64,000 nt of DNA from Sulfurovum sp. NBC37-1 (GCF_000010345.1 NC_009663.1:2108001-2172000), one strand, 5' to 3'; shown: positions 8,055 to 18,494, counted from the stretch's first letter. Notes: generated from the letters alone by a model not told the origin. Program-made: numbers and translations.

Positions 8055-9908
8055 ATGATTTACAACTATATAAAAAGCATTATCATTCTTTTTATCCTTT
8101 TTGCAGGGTCAATACTACACGCGGACACAGTTGACCTTTCCAAAGACACGAGAATATCACTTTTGGAACACAGCAGTATTTATGTTGCGAACAAAGAGCT
8201 AACAATCCAGCAACTACTGGCAAATAACCTCTTTAAAGACTATAGGGAGCCCTATATCAATCTTGGCGTATCTCAAAAAACGATCTGGATCAAACTGGAA
8301 CTCAATAACCCCACAGAGAAACCCATAAAAAAATCCATGATACTCACCTCTCCGCTTCTTGAACATATAGCACTCTATACAGCAGATACACTGGACAACC
8401 CAATCGAAAAAGGTGTCAACAGCATAGAAACACAGACACGCACCACACTCTTTCCCTACTATGACATTCACGTAGCACCTCATACTTTCCAAACCTACTA
8501 TCTGAAAGTCAACTCCTCTTTCGAACCTGTAGATTTTGGTATTTTTATAGAAGAGTCAGAAGCATATTTTTTGGAAGACAGCCATGAACAGTTTATCAAC
8601 AGTATGCTGATCGGTATGGTTTTTGCCTTGATGCTTTACAGCTTTTTTGTCTCTTTTTATACCAAAGACAGAAGCTACCGTTATTACAGTTTTTATCTAT
8701 TTTTTCTAGTCTATCAGCAGTTGACATATATCGGATTGACCCAGATTTATTTTCCGCCATTTTTTGTACTATGGGACATAGATATGGTTGTACTCAAAAT
8801 AAATCTATTGCTCATTACCTCTGCACTGTTTGCTATGAACTTTCTAAAAACACCTGAAATTCCAGCATTGCACCGAGTATATAAACTCTTCATTTTCCTG
8901 GCACTTATAGAGACCATCATTTTTTCTATACCAGGTATGTATTATTTCAATACTCTCATGGCTACAGGTACTATTTTTATTGTTTTCAACCTTTTTGCAG
9001 GTATCATCTCCTACCTTCGGGGCCAAAAGCAGGCACGACTGTTTATCGTCGGATTCGGGATCGTGTTTGTCTCCTACCTTCTGATGATCCTTGATGCCAT
9101 CGGTCTTACTTCTGTAATGCAACAGTTTCGAAATCTCCTTATGTTCAGTACCGCTTTTGAAGCGATGATACTCTCTTTGGCATTTGCAGACAAATATACT
9201 CTTTTGCATACTGCAAAAGAAAAAGCGGATGCCCGCATACTGCTGGAATCAAAAAACAGAGCCTCGATGATTGAAAAAGAAGTGATCGAAAAGACAAGAG
9301 AGCTCAAGCAGGCAGTCGAGACAAAAGAACTTCTGATCAAGGAGATACACCATCGGGTTAAGAACAATCTGCAGATCATTCTCTCCATGTTACGTTTGCA
9401 AAATGATGAGATCGACAATCCTGAAATCAATGATAAATTGACCAATCTCGAACAGAGAGTCAATGCCATTGCCAAAACATACATGATGCTTCTTTCTACA
9501 GACAACCTTGAAAGGATCAATATGAAACCCTATATCGAAACCCTGCTTTTAGATATCTCTGAAGCTTACAATTTCAGATATCATCATATCTCTACTTCAA
9601 CAGATATCAATGCTGTACTGCCATTGCAAAAAGCCATCTATATAGGCCTGATTATCAATGAATTCGTGACCAATGCCTACAAACACGCTTTTATAGACCA
9701 ACAGGGGCATATCAGCATTAGACTGAACAAAGAAGCAGATCAATATGTGCTTATTGTGGGAGATAGCGGACAAGGTTATATACATGAAAAACAAAAACAG
9801 GGTCTTGGACTGAAGCTAATACATACTTTGATCTATGATCAGCTTGAAGGGACTCTGGAAACAGAAACAAATGAACATACAAAATACACAATAAAGTTTA
9901 CAATATGA
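8055..9908 (+). CDS. 7TMR-DISM sensor histidine kinase (HisKA_2 type)
   Basis: 617 residues. A signal peptide (to about residue 24) leads to an extracytoplasmic 7TMR-DISMED2-like beta domain (~30-160), about seven membrane segments (~185-375), and a helical linker. The HisKA_2 dimerisation domain carries the phospho-acceptor in 'IHHRVKNNLQ' (His near 432), and the HATPase domain shows 'NEFVTNAYKHAF' and 'GLGLKLI'. It senses an unknown, perhaps carbohydrate-like, ligand and phosphorylates the partner encoded 4 bp downstream (ATGA overlap). The kinase-regulator pairing is certain from position; the ligand is not known. Confidence 0.9.
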   Translation: MIYNYIKSIIILFILFAGSILHADTVDLSKDTRISLLEHSSIYVANKELTIQQLLANNLFKDYREPYINLGVSQKTIWIKLELNNPTEKPIKKSMILTSPLLEHIALYTADTLDNPIEKGVNSIETQTRTTLFPYYDIHVAPHTFQTYYLKVNSSFEPVDFGIFIEESEAYFLEDSHEQFINSMLIGMVFALMLYSFFVSFYTKDRSYRYYSFYLFFLVYQQLTYIGLTQIYFPPFFVLWDIDMVVLKINLLLITSALFAMNFLKTPEIPALHRVYKLFIFLALIETIIFSIPGMYYFNTLMATGTIFIVFNLFAGIISYLRGQKQARLFIVGFGIVFVSYLLMILDAIGLTSVMQQFRNLLMFSTAFEAMILSLAFADKYTLLHTAKEKADARILLESKNRASMIEKEVIEKTRELKQAVETKELLIKEIHHRVKNNLQIILSMLRLQNDEIDNPEINDKLTNLEQRVNAIAKTYMMLLSTDNLERINMKPYIETLLLDISEAYNFRYHHISTSTDINAVLPLQKAIYIGLIINEFVTNAYKHAFIDQQGHISIRLNKEADQYVLIVGDSGQGYIHEKQKQGLGLKLIHTLIYDQLEGTLETETNEHTKYTIKFTI

Positions 9909-10618
9909 ATAACATCAACATACTCATTGTCGAAGATGAAAGCATCGTTGCAATGGAAATAGAAAGTTATATCAAAAAACTTGAATATGCAGTAGCCGGC
10001 ATATGCTCCCATGCAGACGATGCACTCGAGGTCGTTTCAGAGAATGATGTCAACATTGTTTTAATGGATATCTGCATTAAAGGAAAGAGGGATGGAGTCG
10101 AAACTGCCACACTAATAAAAGAAAAATATCCTGATACTGAGATCATTTTTTTAACCGCCCATTTAGATGACTACAATGTGGACAGAGCGGTAGAACTCAA
10201 CCCTACCGCCTATCTCTCCAAGCCTTTTAAAAGAGAGGAGTTAAAAGCATTTTTAAAAATCGCTGTCCACAAAATACAGAAAGACAATGAAACCAATACA
10301 AAGCAAAAAGACCGGATCGTACTGGACCGGGAATTCTCCTATGATCTCCCCAGGCAAATACTCTATTGCTGTGATGAAATGATCTTGCTAACCAAAAAAG
10401 AACAGGAACTTTTAAAGCTCTTAATCGACCGGAAAGATCATGTGGTAGATTTCTACAGTATTGAAAGTACCATATGGCCACAGAGAGAAACCAACAACAA
10501 TACCATACGGACACTGGTAAGAAGACTGCGACAGAAACTGAAACACAAGTTTATCCAAACAGTCCCGACACATGGCTACATGCTGGTTCTAAACGGGAAA
10601 CATAACCATGGAAACTAG
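9905..10618 (+). CDS. OmpR-type response regulator
   Basis: 237 residues. The receiver domain (~1-120) has the acidic pair 'VEDE', the phospho-acceptor Asp in 'IVLMDICIKGKRDG', a conserved Thr/Ser in 'FLTAHLDD' and the Lys in 'YLSKPFKREEL'. The C-terminal winged-helix domain (~140-232) shows 'LTKKEQELLKLL' and 'NNTIRTLVRRLRQKL', as in Trans_reg_C proteins. Its start overlaps the kinase stop. The 11-bp tandem repeat upstream of the kinase is a plausible operator, which would imply autoregulation. Confidence 0.92.
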   Translation: MNNINILIVEDESIVAMEIESYIKKLEYAVAGICSHADDALEVVSENDVNIVLMDICIKGKRDGVETATLIKEKYPDTEIIFLTAHLDDYNVDRAVELNPTAYLSKPFKREELKAFLKIAVHKIQKDNETNTKQKDRIVLDREFSYDLPRQILYCCDEMILLTKKEQELLKLLIDRKDHVVDFYSIESTIWPQRETNNNTIRTLVRRLRQKLKHKFIQTVPTHGYMLVLNGKHNHGN

Positions 10619-10673
10619 CAGATTTTATAAATGTCTGATACCTTAAAAGTTCTGAGATGTTTTGAAGTATATC

Positions 10674-11328
10674 TAGTTACCCCTGAAAAACCCAAACACC
10701 TCCTTAAAACAAAGGCAAAGACCATAAGAAATATGAGTATGGCACCAAGGCTTCACTGGTGACCACTATGAAGAGTAACGTGATTATCGGTGCTGTGGTA
10801 CACGAAAAGAATGAACACGATTCCAAAACACTGGAAGCTGCACTATCACACGCAAACAAGCACAGAACCAAACCTATTGTTGAAGCCATCTGTGATAGCG
10901 GATACCGTGGCAAAAAAGAAGTAGGCAGTACAGCTATCTGCATTCCTGATACTCCAAAGAAACGAGATACCAAATACCAGAAAGAACAAAAACGAAAGAA
11001 GTTCAGAAGACGGGCTGCCATTGAACCCATCATTGGTCACATAAAATCAGACCATAGGTTGCAAAGGAACTATTTGAAAGGATTTGTGGAAGATCAGATC
11101 AACCTTTTACTGGCTGCAACGGCATTCAATCTCAAGAAGTGGATGAATAACTTCTCGGTGGTGCTTTTTTTAGTCAAAATTGCATATGTCATTTACTTTA
11201 TGCTGCATATCAGAGCCGAAGAAAGACGAAAATATGCTGATCTTTATCTGATACTTTACAGGTTGTGGTAGAATTGATGGTATAGAATAGTTGGTCTGTC
11301 TGAGAAGTAGGTTTTTCAGGGTTGACTA
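10674..11328 (+). mobile_element. Internally deleted IS (IS5-like) with both terminal inverted repeats
   Basis: The left end TAGTTACCCCTGAAAAACCCA (10674-10694) and the right end, read in reverse (11328-11308), TAGTCAACCCTGAAAAACCTA, match at all but a few positions. The 655 bp between them contain only the C-terminal part of a transposase. No convincing target duplication is visible. The element cannot move on its own, but could be mobilised by a full-length relative elsewhere in the genome. Confidence 0.75.
10708..11271 (+). pseudogene. 5'-truncated IS5-family transposase
   Basis: The reading frame opens after a TAA at 10705 with no proper start; GTG at 10759 is the first initiation codon. 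The translation begins mid-domain with 'KGKDHKKYEYGTKASLVTT' and later has 'IVEAICDSGYRGKK' and 'FRRRAAIEPIIGHIKSDHRL'. These are the DDE transposase second-half signatures of IS5-group elements, including the catalytic Glu in 'AAIEPIIGH'. The N-terminal half with the first catalytic Asp is missing, so the protein cannot be active. The C-terminal ~30 residues past 'NLKKWM' look non-homologous. Confidence 0.8.
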
Positions 11329-14310
11329 AATATTATTTCCCTTTAGATACCCCATCGCTGCAGCAATGATATCATCATCGTCTTTTGAGTTTGATTTCAA
11401 CACCACACGTTCTTTCCCCTCTTCTCTGAATTCGATGAACACATTTTCACCATAAGAAGAAACTTTGGAGATTTCTTGCTGTTTTGCCAGTACCTTCATC
11501 ACCATGACATCGATGAACTGTCTTGTAATAGTATCCGGTTTACCAAATCTGTCTGCGATCTCGGCTTCTATCTCATAAACTTCTCCCGTCGTTTCGCAAA
11601 GCGAAAGTCTCCGATAGAGCTCCAAACGCAGCCTGTCCTCCTCGATGAGCTCTTCGTTCAGGTAGGCATCAATCGAAAGTTTCATATCGATATTGTGCGC
11701 CACCTCTTTGTCCTGTCCGCTCAATTCTTTGATGGCATCTTCAAGCATACGCAGGTAGAGCGAATAACCGATCTGCTTGATGTGTCCGCTCTGTGCTTCC
11801 CCGATAATGTTACCACCACCACGAATCTCGAGGTCATGGAAAGCCAGCACGGCACCCGAACCGAGATCGGAGTGCGATTCCAGCGCAATGAGGCGCTTTT
11901 TGGCATTCTCGGTCAATCTGTCCTTGTCCGTTACCATGAAGTAGCAGTACCCTTCCCTTCCGCCCCGTCCGACACGGCCTCTGAGCTGATGCAGGTCGGC
12001 GATACCGAAATTGTCCGCCCCTTCGACGATCATCGTGTTGGCATGTGGCATATGGATGCCTGACTCGACGATGGAGGTGGAGAGCAGTACATCATACTCT
12101 CCATCCTCGAACTTCAGCATCTCATCTTCCGTCTCTTTGGCGGAGATCTTTGAGTGCAGTACGGCAACACGAAGCTTAGGCAGAATTTCAAGCAACTGTT
12201 TCTTTTTCTCGTCTATCCCGGCAATGGAGTTGAAGACATAGAAGATCTGCCCACCGCGCCGCATCTCCCTCAGAATGGCCTCTTTGATCACTTTGTCGTC
12301 ATAACTCTTCACAAAAGTACGGACGCCCTGGCGTTCTGTCGGAGGTGTAAGTATTTCAGAAAAGCTCTTGACCTCTGAAAGCGCCATGTTCAACGAGCGC
12401 GGTATAGGTGTGGCAGACATCGAGAGCAGATGCACATCGATACTCATCTCTTTGAGTGCCTCTTTCTGTTTTACACCGAACTTGTGCTCTTCGTCTATGA
12501 TTACCAGAGCAAGGTTCTTGAACTTTGCCTTGAGTAGTGCATGGGTACCCACTACCACATCGATAGTCCCTTCCGCCAGTCCCTTCAGGATGGCATTTTT
12601 CTCTTTGGTCGTAGAAAAACGGTCCAGTTTGGCCACTTTGAAGCCGTAATCGTAAAAACGTTCCTTGAGGCTTTTGTAGTGTTGGGAACTCAGCAGTGTG
12701 GTCGGTGCGATCATCATGGCCTGATAACCGTTCCTGACGGCAACGAACATCCCGTTCATCGCCACTTCGGTCTTTCCAAAGCCCACATCGGCAGAGAGCA
12801 GACGGTCCATCATCCGGCCCGAACTCATATCATCGAGCATATCGTTGATCGCCCTTTCCTGATCTTCGGTATGCAGGAACCCGGCTTTGGACATGAAAAG
12901 CGTATGCTCCTCTCTGTCGATCTTCATCCTGATACCTTTTTTCAGGTGCCTCTGGGCAGAGAGATTGATGATCTGGGAAGCGATGGCAAAAAGTTTCTCC
13001 CTGACCTTGCCTTTGAGCTTTTTAAAACTTGCCTTGCCGAGCCTGTCCAGAACAGGCAGAGCCCCGCCCTCTGCCACATAGCGGTCGATCACTTCAAGAG
13101 AGGAGACCGGGATGAGCAGAGAATCCTCGTTCTGATAAAAGATCACCACAAATTCACTGGTCGCCCCAAGAACATCACGCTTTTCTATCCCTTTGAAGAT
13201 ACCCACACCGTGGTTCTCATGTACCACATAGTCACCGGGCTTGAGTTCATCAAGGATGATCGTCGCTTTCTTGACCCGTTTCTTCTTGAGCGGTTTGTTC
13301 AGGGAGAGGATGAGCCTGTCATCCCCCATGATATTGACAATACCGTCCTGGTAGACAAACTCGATATTCTCAAAAGTGCTCAGCTCAGAGCCTCGGACGA
13401 TACTCTCGTTACGGGCGATGACGGTGATCTTTTTGTCTTTGTGGGCCTCAAGCAGTTTGTTAGGATCGACGACTTCAAGGTCACGGTAGCGGCTGCCTTC
13501 GGGAATGGCAGGGAGCAGGAATTCCTTTCTTGGTACCAGCGGTTCACCCAGTTCGTAGATCTCTTTAAGTTCCTCATCCAGATTGCTTGCCCAAACGGCA
13601 GGGAACTGTTCGAGTGCACTTTGACCGAGATCTTCAAGATGCCACAATCCAAGAGAATCTATATCTTTGACGAAAGTATCATAACGGCTTCGCTCTACTC
13701 TTTTTCTAAGGGCCTCATACTGCTTCTTGTCAAGCGCAAGGAAAGCCGGCGTAAATTCTACACTGTCCAACTCCTCTTCGAAACGCTTCTGTGTCGCTTC
13801 GTCATAATGCTGTATTGACTCTATTTCATCATCAAAAAGGGAAATACGGTAGGGTTTTTCAGCATCGATGGGAAAGATATCGATGATGTCCCCCCGAAAA
13901 GAAACCTCACCTCTGCTTGCAGCAATATCTGTAAAGTGGTATCCCCACTGATACAGAGTATCTTTCAGTTCATTCAGGTCGACCGTGTCGCCGAATTCCA
14001 GGACTTTATTCCTGAAAAATTCAGGTTTTGGAAATGGCAGCAGTACAGTCCGGACTGGCGAGATGAGAATCTTTTTTCTGTCGGAAGCATGATAGGCGGA
14101 AAGCTGTGCAAAAAAGAGCTGAAGGTCCTCCACATAGGCACGAAGGTCTTCACCCATATTGACCCTGATATCGGGTAGAACAAAGGTATCGAACCCTAGC
14201 AGTTGTGCTACATCTCTTATTTGCAAGGCTTCCTTATCGTCTTTGCACAAAAGAAGCTTTTCTTCTTTTACGTTCTCCAAATATTCATAGATATTACTTT
14301 GATACACCAT
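11326..14310 (-). CDS. mfd: Transcription-repair coupling factor Mfd
   Basis: 994 residues. The order is the UvrB-like/UvrA-binding N-terminus, an RNA-polymerase-interacting CarD-like domain ('LKPGDYVVHENHGVGIFKGI', ~350), then an SF2 translocase. The translocase has Walker A 'ADVGFGKTEVAM', 'IIDEEHKFGVKQ', motif III 'LSMSATPIPRSLNMAL' and 'QLRGRVGRGG', followed by the C-terminal TRCF domain. Mfd removes stalled RNA polymerase and recruits UvrA. It is next to folC with only an AT-rich repeat between. Its TAG stop lies inside the terminal repeat of the adjacent IS, so the last residues may differ from the ancestral protein. Confidence 0.95.
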   Translation of the reverse strand: MVYQSNIYEYLENVKEEKLLLCKDDKEALQIRDVAQLLGFDTFVLPDIRVNMGEDLRAYVEDLQLFFAQLSAYHASDRKKILISPVRTVLLPFPKPEFFRNKVLEFGDTVDLNELKDTLYQWGYHFTDIAASRGEVSFRGDIIDIFPIDAEKPYRISLFDDEIESIQHYDEATQKRFEEELDSVEFTPAFLALDKKQYEALRKRVERSRYDTFVKDIDSLGLWHLEDLGQSALEQFPAVWASNLDEELKEIYELGEPLVPRKEFLLPAIPEGSRYRDLEVVDPNKLLEAHKDKKITVIARNESIVRGSELSTFENIEFVYQDGIVNIMGDDRLILSLNKPLKKKRVKKATIILDELKPGDYVVHENHGVGIFKGIEKRDVLGATSEFVVIFYQNEDSLLIPVSSLEVIDRYVAEGGALPVLDRLGKASFKKLKGKVREKLFAIASQIINLSAQRHLKKGIRMKIDREEHTLFMSKAGFLHTEDQERAINDMLDDMSSGRMMDRLLSADVGFGKTEVAMNGMFVAVRNGYQAMMIAPTTLLSSQHYKSLKERFYDYGFKVAKLDRFSTTKEKNAILKGLAEGTIDVVVGTHALLKAKFKNLALVIIDEEHKFGVKQKEALKEMSIDVHLLSMSATPIPRSLNMALSEVKSFSEILTPPTERQGVRTFVKSYDDKVIKEAILREMRRGGQIFYVFNSIAGIDEKKKQLLEILPKLRVAVLHSKISAKETEDEMLKFEDGEYDVLLSTSIVESGIHMPHANTMIVEGADNFGIADLHQLRGRVGRGGREGYCYFMVTDKDRLTENAKKRLIALESHSDLGSGAVLAFHDLEIRGGGNIIGEAQSGHIKQIGYSLYLRMLEDAIKELSGQDKEVAHNIDMKLSIDAYLNEELIEEDRLRLELYRRLSLCETTGEVYEIEAEIADRFGKPDTITRQFIDVMVMKVLAKQQEISKVSSYGENVFIEFREEGKERVVLKSNSKDDDDIIAAAMGYLKGNNI

Positions 14311-14312
14311 TT

Positions 14313-14347
14313 TAATTTCTAACTTTTAATTTTTAATTTTTAATTTT
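14313..14347. repeat. 7-bp tandem repeat (TAATTTT type) between mfd and folC
   Basis: Five consecutive heptamers (TAATTTC, TAACTTT, then TAATTTT three times). The stop codon and last codons of folC lie in it (KLKIKN end), and it ends 3 bp from the mfd start codon. It belongs to the AT-rich heptamer family seen again at 15966 and 61144. Confidence 0.75.
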
Positions 14348-15492
14348 TTCAAGAATGCTTCCACCGTATAAAAAGAACCAAACACCAGATAATGCTGATC
14401 ATCCTCCATGCTATTTTGAAAATCACTGTACGGTAAACCAACTTTCTCCAATGCAGCTTCAATATCCTTTACGGTTGTCGCTCTTTGGGAATCGATCCTG
14501 ATAATCTCTACCCGTTTAACCTTGGGTTTCAATGTTCTCAAAACCTCTTCATAGTCCTTATCATCCAAAGAGTTGTAGATAAGCACCGTATCCGGCTCCA
14601 TCGCTCCGACGATCGCCTTTGCCGCCAAAGGATTATGTCCAACATCGATACGGATATTCTTCGTTAAAGGATAGAAACGCCCGAAAAGTTCCAATGTTCC
14701 AAGCGCTTCTATATCATATGGAATATTCAGAATATCCAGTGCTTGCAACGCCACCATTGCATTATCCACAAGATAACTGCCCCAAGATTTTTCCAAGGCA
14801 ACATACTCTAACTGCTCCCTGGTCTCTGCTTTCTGCTCACTAAGAAAAAACTCCACTCCTTTCTTCTCTGCGATCTGTGCTGCCACCTCCACTACCTCTT
14901 CATAAGGCTGTGGAGCGATCAGTACTTTAGCACCGGACTGGATACTGCGTATTTTAGTTGCAGCAATCTCTTCTATGGAATCTCCCAAAAAAACCTGATG
15001 ATCGATCCCAATTGGAGTAATGACACTCAGCTCCTTGTCACAGACGTTAGTCGCATCAAATTCTCCGCCAAGACCCGCTTCCAATACCATCAGGTCACAA
15101 TTCTCAAATACAACGAATGCCAACAGAGTGGTATACTCGAAATAACTCAGTGCATGACTCATCTTTTCACCCAAAATAGCAAAAAGCTTTTGATGCGCCG
15201 CTTCCAGAACCTCATCAGAGGCATCACTGCCATTCATCCAGATACGCTCATTGAATTTCAGAATATGCGGAGAGGAGAAATGGCCAACAGACAAACCTGC
15301 TCCCTGGTAAGCGAGGTGACTGATCATGCGTCCCGTCGATCCTTTGCCATTCGTTCCGACAACATGCACTGTCTTTGGTCGGTCGATATGCGGCTTGAGC
15401 ATCCTATAGGCGACATGTACCCGCTCATGGTCAATCTCTTTGTAATAAAGCGGCTTTTTGTCTAAAAATTCCGCAAATGTCAAATCCTTCAC
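14326..15492 (-). CDS. folC: Folylpolyglutamate synthase / dihydrofolate synthase
   Basis: 388 residues of the Mur-ligase fold. The P-loop 'VVGTNGKGSTGRM' is near residue 45, 'GHFSSPHILKFNERI' near 70, the Mg-site 'LEAGLGGEFDATNV' near 140, and 'ITPIGIDHQVFLG' beyond. The enzyme adds glutamate to dihydropteroate and to folates. It lies between lptE and mfd in a leuS-lptE-folC-mfd run. The C-terminal residues are written by an AT-rich heptamer repeat, so that tail is probably unconstrained. Confidence 0.92.
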   Translation of the reverse strand: MKDLTFAEFLDKKPLYYKEIDHERVHVAYRMLKPHIDRPKTVHVVGTNGKGSTGRMISHLAYQGAGLSVGHFSSPHILKFNERIWMNGSDASDEVLEAAHQKLFAILGEKMSHALSYFEYTTLLAFVVFENCDLMVLEAGLGGEFDATNVCDKELSVITPIGIDHQVFLGDSIEEIAATKIRSIQSGAKVLIAPQPYEEVVEVAAQIAEKKGVEFFLSEQKAETREQLEYVALEKSWGSYLVDNAMVALQALDILNIPYDIEALGTLELFGRFYPLTKNIRIDVGHNPLAAKAIVGAMEPDTVLIYNSLDDKDYEEVLRTLKPKVKRVEIIRIDSQRATTVKDIEAALEKVGLPYSDFQNSMEDDQHYLVFGSFYTVEAFLKKLKIKN

Positions 15493-15494
15493 TG

Positions 15495-16031
15495 TTACCT
15501 ACTACTTTCTATCAACATTCCCTTCGCACTGGCATAGGCAAGGAACTCATTGAGTGATTTCTCCAGTCCTTTACGGATCGCTTCCGTTCTGAGGGCTGAA
15601 GAGCTAAGGGAACTCTTTTCGATATCAGATTCAAATACCGAAACGATCGTTTTGGAGAGCTTGCCCTTCTTGGTCACCATATCGAACTTCACTCTGATGT
15701 TGGCACGGTAGCGGACAACATATCCGTCTTCATAAGTCAAAGGGGTAAAGGTACTGCCTTTATAATCGATGCGTATCTGGCTCTCTGCCTGATCTTTTGG
15801 AACGATATGTCCTTTAAAACGCGTATAGACCAGACGGTTCATCTCATCTTTGACATACGGCGCATTTTCCGGTTCCACCCTGTCAATGACTACTTCGACA
15901 TAAACCGAATCGGAAAAAATATTACTGATAAGATGTGAAGAAGGCTTGTAGCCGCAACTCACAAGAATTAATAATGAAAAATTAAAAATTAAAAATTTCA
16001 GTATGTTTTTTTTCAAAAAACTTTTATGCAT
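15495..16031 (-). CDS. lptE: LPS-assembly lipoprotein LptE
   Basis: 178 residues. The N-terminus is a lipoprotein signal ending 'LLILVSCGYKP'. The mature protein has the LptE-like beta/alpha composition, with 'YVEVVIDRVEPENAPYVKDEMNRLVYTRF' strand-helix spacing and a C-terminal helix. LptE plugs LptD in the outer membrane. The call rests on length, lipobox, Cys-Gly-Tyr start and position next to leuS, because the family is poorly conserved. Part of the hydrophobic signal sequence (KFLIFNFSLLIL) is encoded by a 7-bp tandem repeat. Confidence 0.75.
   Translation of the reverse strand: MHKSFLKKNILKFLIFNFSLLILVSCGYKPSSHLISNIFSDSVYVEVVIDRVEPENAPYVKDEMNRLVYTRFKGHIVPKDQAESQIRIDYKGSTFTPLTYEDGYVVRYRANIRVKFDMVTKKGKLSKTIVSVFESDIEKSSLSSSALRTEAIRKGLEKSLNEFLAYASAKGMLIESSR
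15966..16000. repeat. 7-bp tandem repeat encoding the LptE signal peptide core
   Basis: Five heptamers on the plus strand (AATTAAT, AATGAAA, AATTAAA, AATTAAA, AATTTCA) lie inside lptE. Read on the minus strand they give the hydrophobic stretch of the signal peptide. Confidence 0.75.
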
Positions 16032-16052
16032 GCCAAGACCTTCATTTATTAT

Positions 16053-18494
16053 TTACGCTGGCTTAACTGCCAAATTCACCAATTTATTGGGTACGACGAT
16101 CTCTTTTACGACCTGCATACCCTGTAGCCACTTGTCTCCAGCCTCTTTGGCAGCAGCCAGTATCTCCTCGTTTGATGCACCTGGGCTGACCTCTATTTCG
16201 GTCCGTTTCTTGCCACCGATCATAACAACGTAAAGAATACTGTCCTGTATAAAGACCTCCTCTTTGACTTCGAGTACGGCAGCAAGATTCTCTCTGTTGA
16301 AAAGTTGTTCACTCAATTCTGCAGTCACATGCGGGATGATCGGTTCGAGCAGATTGAGCATGATGTACATTCCCTCTGCCCAGACATCGCCGTTGTCCTG
16401 CTTGTCCAAAGCATTGAGTGCTTCCATACAGGCTGCGATCAGGGTATTGAACGCAAAGGTACTCTCATAGACATCCGTTGATTTCTGCAGAGCCTCATAG
16501 ACTTTGACACGTGCCAGTTTACTCTCTTTGGATAGCCCGCTGTGGTCGATGTCTATCAGCATGTTGCCTGTTACTTTGCTTTTTCTGTCATAAAGCTTCT
16601 TGATGAACCTGAACGCACCTTCTACTGCGGAGTCATTCCACTCCAGCTCTTTTTGCGGCGGTGCGGCAAAGAGGATGAAGAGTCTTGCCGTATCGGCACC
16701 GTACTTCTCTACAAGGGCATCCGGGTCAACCGTATTGCCTTTGGACTTGCTCATCTTCGCACCATCCATCAGTACCATCCCCTGCGTCAGGAGTCTTGTG
16801 AACGGCTCATCAATGTCATGATGGCCGAGATCACGAAGTACTTTGGTAAAGAAACGTGCATAGAGCAGGTGCAGGATCGCATGTTCGATACCCCCGATGT
16901 ACTGGTCCACTCCCAGCCAATAGTTTGCATCGTCTTTGTCTATGCCTACCTCTTCCCACTTCTTCGGGTTGGTCGCATAACGGAACTGATACCAGCTTGA
17001 TTGTACGAAAGTGTCAAGCGTATCGGTCTCGCGTATCGCATCGGCACCGCATTTCGGACAGGAGCAGTGTTTCCATGTCGGATGGTTCTCCAGCGGGTTC
17101 CCTTCTCCGGTGATCTCTACATCGTCAGGCAGGGCGACAGGAAGGTTCTCTTTCTTTTCGGGTACCAGTCCGCAGTTGGGACAATGCACGAAAGGAATAG
17201 GCGCACCCCAGTAGCGCTGTCGGCTCACACCCCAGTTCCTGAGTTTGTAGTTGGTCGTACCCTTTCCTTTGCCTTCCTCTTCCATGATATTGGTGATCGC
17301 AATCTTCGCTTCTTCACTGCCAACACAGGAGAAACGGCCACTGTCCATCAGGTTACCTGTTCCAGTATATGGCAATTCATCACCCCCCTGAATAACACGC
17401 TTGATGGGAAGATCATATTTGGTAGCGAATTCGAAGTCACGCTCGTCATGCGCCGGAACGGCCATGACCGCTCCACCGCCGTAGGAGGCCAGTACAAAGT
17501 TCGCTGTCCATACCGGTATCTCTTCTCCCGTCAGGGGATGGATCACACTAATCCCCAAAGGATAGCCTTCTTTGCCCTCCTGCGCACGCTCCACTTCGGT
17601 CATATTGCTGATTGCCGTAATCTTCTCCGCTACCTCGGCATCCAGCAAACCATGTTCCACCAGGTATTTGGTAATGGGATGCTCTGCTGCCAATGCCGAA
17701 TAGGTCACACCGTAGATCGTATCGGGACGTGTAGTGAACACTTTGTATCCGTCGAATTTGCCTCCGAGTTTGGCTTTGCTTTCTTTGCTCAGTTTAAACG
17801 TGAATTCCAGTCCCTGTGACTTCCCTATCCAGTTACGCTGCATCGCGATGACCTGTGAAGGCCATTTGCCTTCAAGCTGTGCGAGATCATCCAGCAGCTC
17901 ATCGGCATACTTGATGATGTCCAGATAATACCCCGGCATCTCTTTAAGCTCTACTTCATTGTCGCAGCGCCAGCAGCACCCCTCTTCGACCTGCTCGTTC
18001 GCCAGGACCGTATGACAGCTTTCACACCAGTTCACCGTGGTCGATTCGCGGTAAAGCAGCCCCTTCTCGAACATTTCGATAATGAACTTCTGCTCATGTT
18101 TGGTATAGAGCGGATCACAGGTAGCGAACTCACGTGTTTTGGAGAAAGAGAGTCCCAGGGTATTCAGCTCTTTGCGCATATAGTCGATATTGCTGTAGGT
18201 CCATTCTTTGGGATGGCGTCCATGCTTGATCGCCGCATTCTCGGCAGGCATACCGAAGGCATCCCAGCCAATGGGATGCAGGACATTGAAGTTCTGTTTT
18301 CTGTAATAGCGTGCAAAGGCATCGCCAATGGCATAGTTTCTCACATGCCCCATATGCAGACGGCCGCTGGGGAACGGGAACATACTCAGGATATACTTTT
18401 TCTTCTGCTCATGCGAATCCGACGGCTCGAAGGCCTGTTCCTCATCCCATTTTTTCTGCCATTTGGCTTCAATCTCATTTGGATTGTAACTCAT
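16053..18494 (-). CDS. leuS: Leucyl-tRNA synthetase
   Basis: 813 residues, typical length for bacterial LeuRS. The class I signatures are '[15 protein letters not shown]' (HIGH equivalent, ~45) and 'KMSKSKGN' (~575). The CP1 editing domain contains '[12 protein letters not shown]', and zinc-binding cysteine pairs appear as 'CESCHTV...CCWRC' and 'HCPNCG...CSCPKCG'. The anticodon-binding and C-terminal domains follow. The gene heads the leuS-lptE-folC-mfd block and is followed by lptE after about 20 bp. Confidence 0.97.
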   Translation of the reverse strand: MSYNPNEIEAKWQKKWDEEQAFEPSDSHEQKKKYILSMFPFPSGRLHMGHVRNYAIGDAFARYYRKQNFNVLHPIGWDAFGMPAENAAIKHGRHPKEWTYSNIDYMRKELNTLGLSFSKTREFATCDPLYTKHEQKFIIEMFEKGLLYRESTTVNWCESCHTVLANEQVEEGCCWRCDNEVELKEMPGYYLDIIKYADELLDDLAQLEGKWPSQVIAMQRNWIGKSQGLEFTFKLSKESKAKLGGKFDGYKVFTTRPDTIYGVTYSALAAEHPITKYLVEHGLLDAEVAEKITAISNMTEVERAQEGKEGYPLGISVIHPLTGEEIPVWTANFVLASYGGGAVMAVPAHDERDFEFATKYDLPIKRVIQGGDELPYTGTGNLMDSGRFSCVGSEEAKIAITNIMEEEGKGKGTTNYKLRNWGVSRQRYWGAPIPFVHCPNCGLVPEKKENLPVALPDDVEITGEGNPLENHPTWKHCSCPKCGADAIRETDTLDTFVQSSWYQFRYATNPKKWEEVGIDKDDANYWLGVDQYIGGIEHAILHLLYARFFTKVLRDLGHHDIDEPFTRLLTQGMVLMDGAKMSKSKGNTVDPDALVEKYGADTARLFILFAAPPQKELEWNDSAVEGAFRFIKKLYDRKSKVTGNMLIDIDHSGLSKESKLARVKVYEALQKSTDVYESTFAFNTLIAACMEALNALDKQDNGDVWAEGMYIMLNLLEPIIPHVTAELSEQLFNRENLAAVLEVKEEVFIQDSILYVVMIGGKKRTEIEVSPGASNEEILAAAKEAGDKWLQGMQVVKEIVVPNKLVNLAVKPA

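Noticed and set aside
10619-11330. Intact IS or integrated genomic island
   Set aside because: The transposase lacks its N-terminal half and start, and no attachment site, integrase or tRNA boundary is seen nearby.
12541-13818. 425-codon plus-strand open frame
   Set aside because: It lies wholly antisense to mfd, whose domain motifs are intact; it has no recognisable domain or ribosome site.
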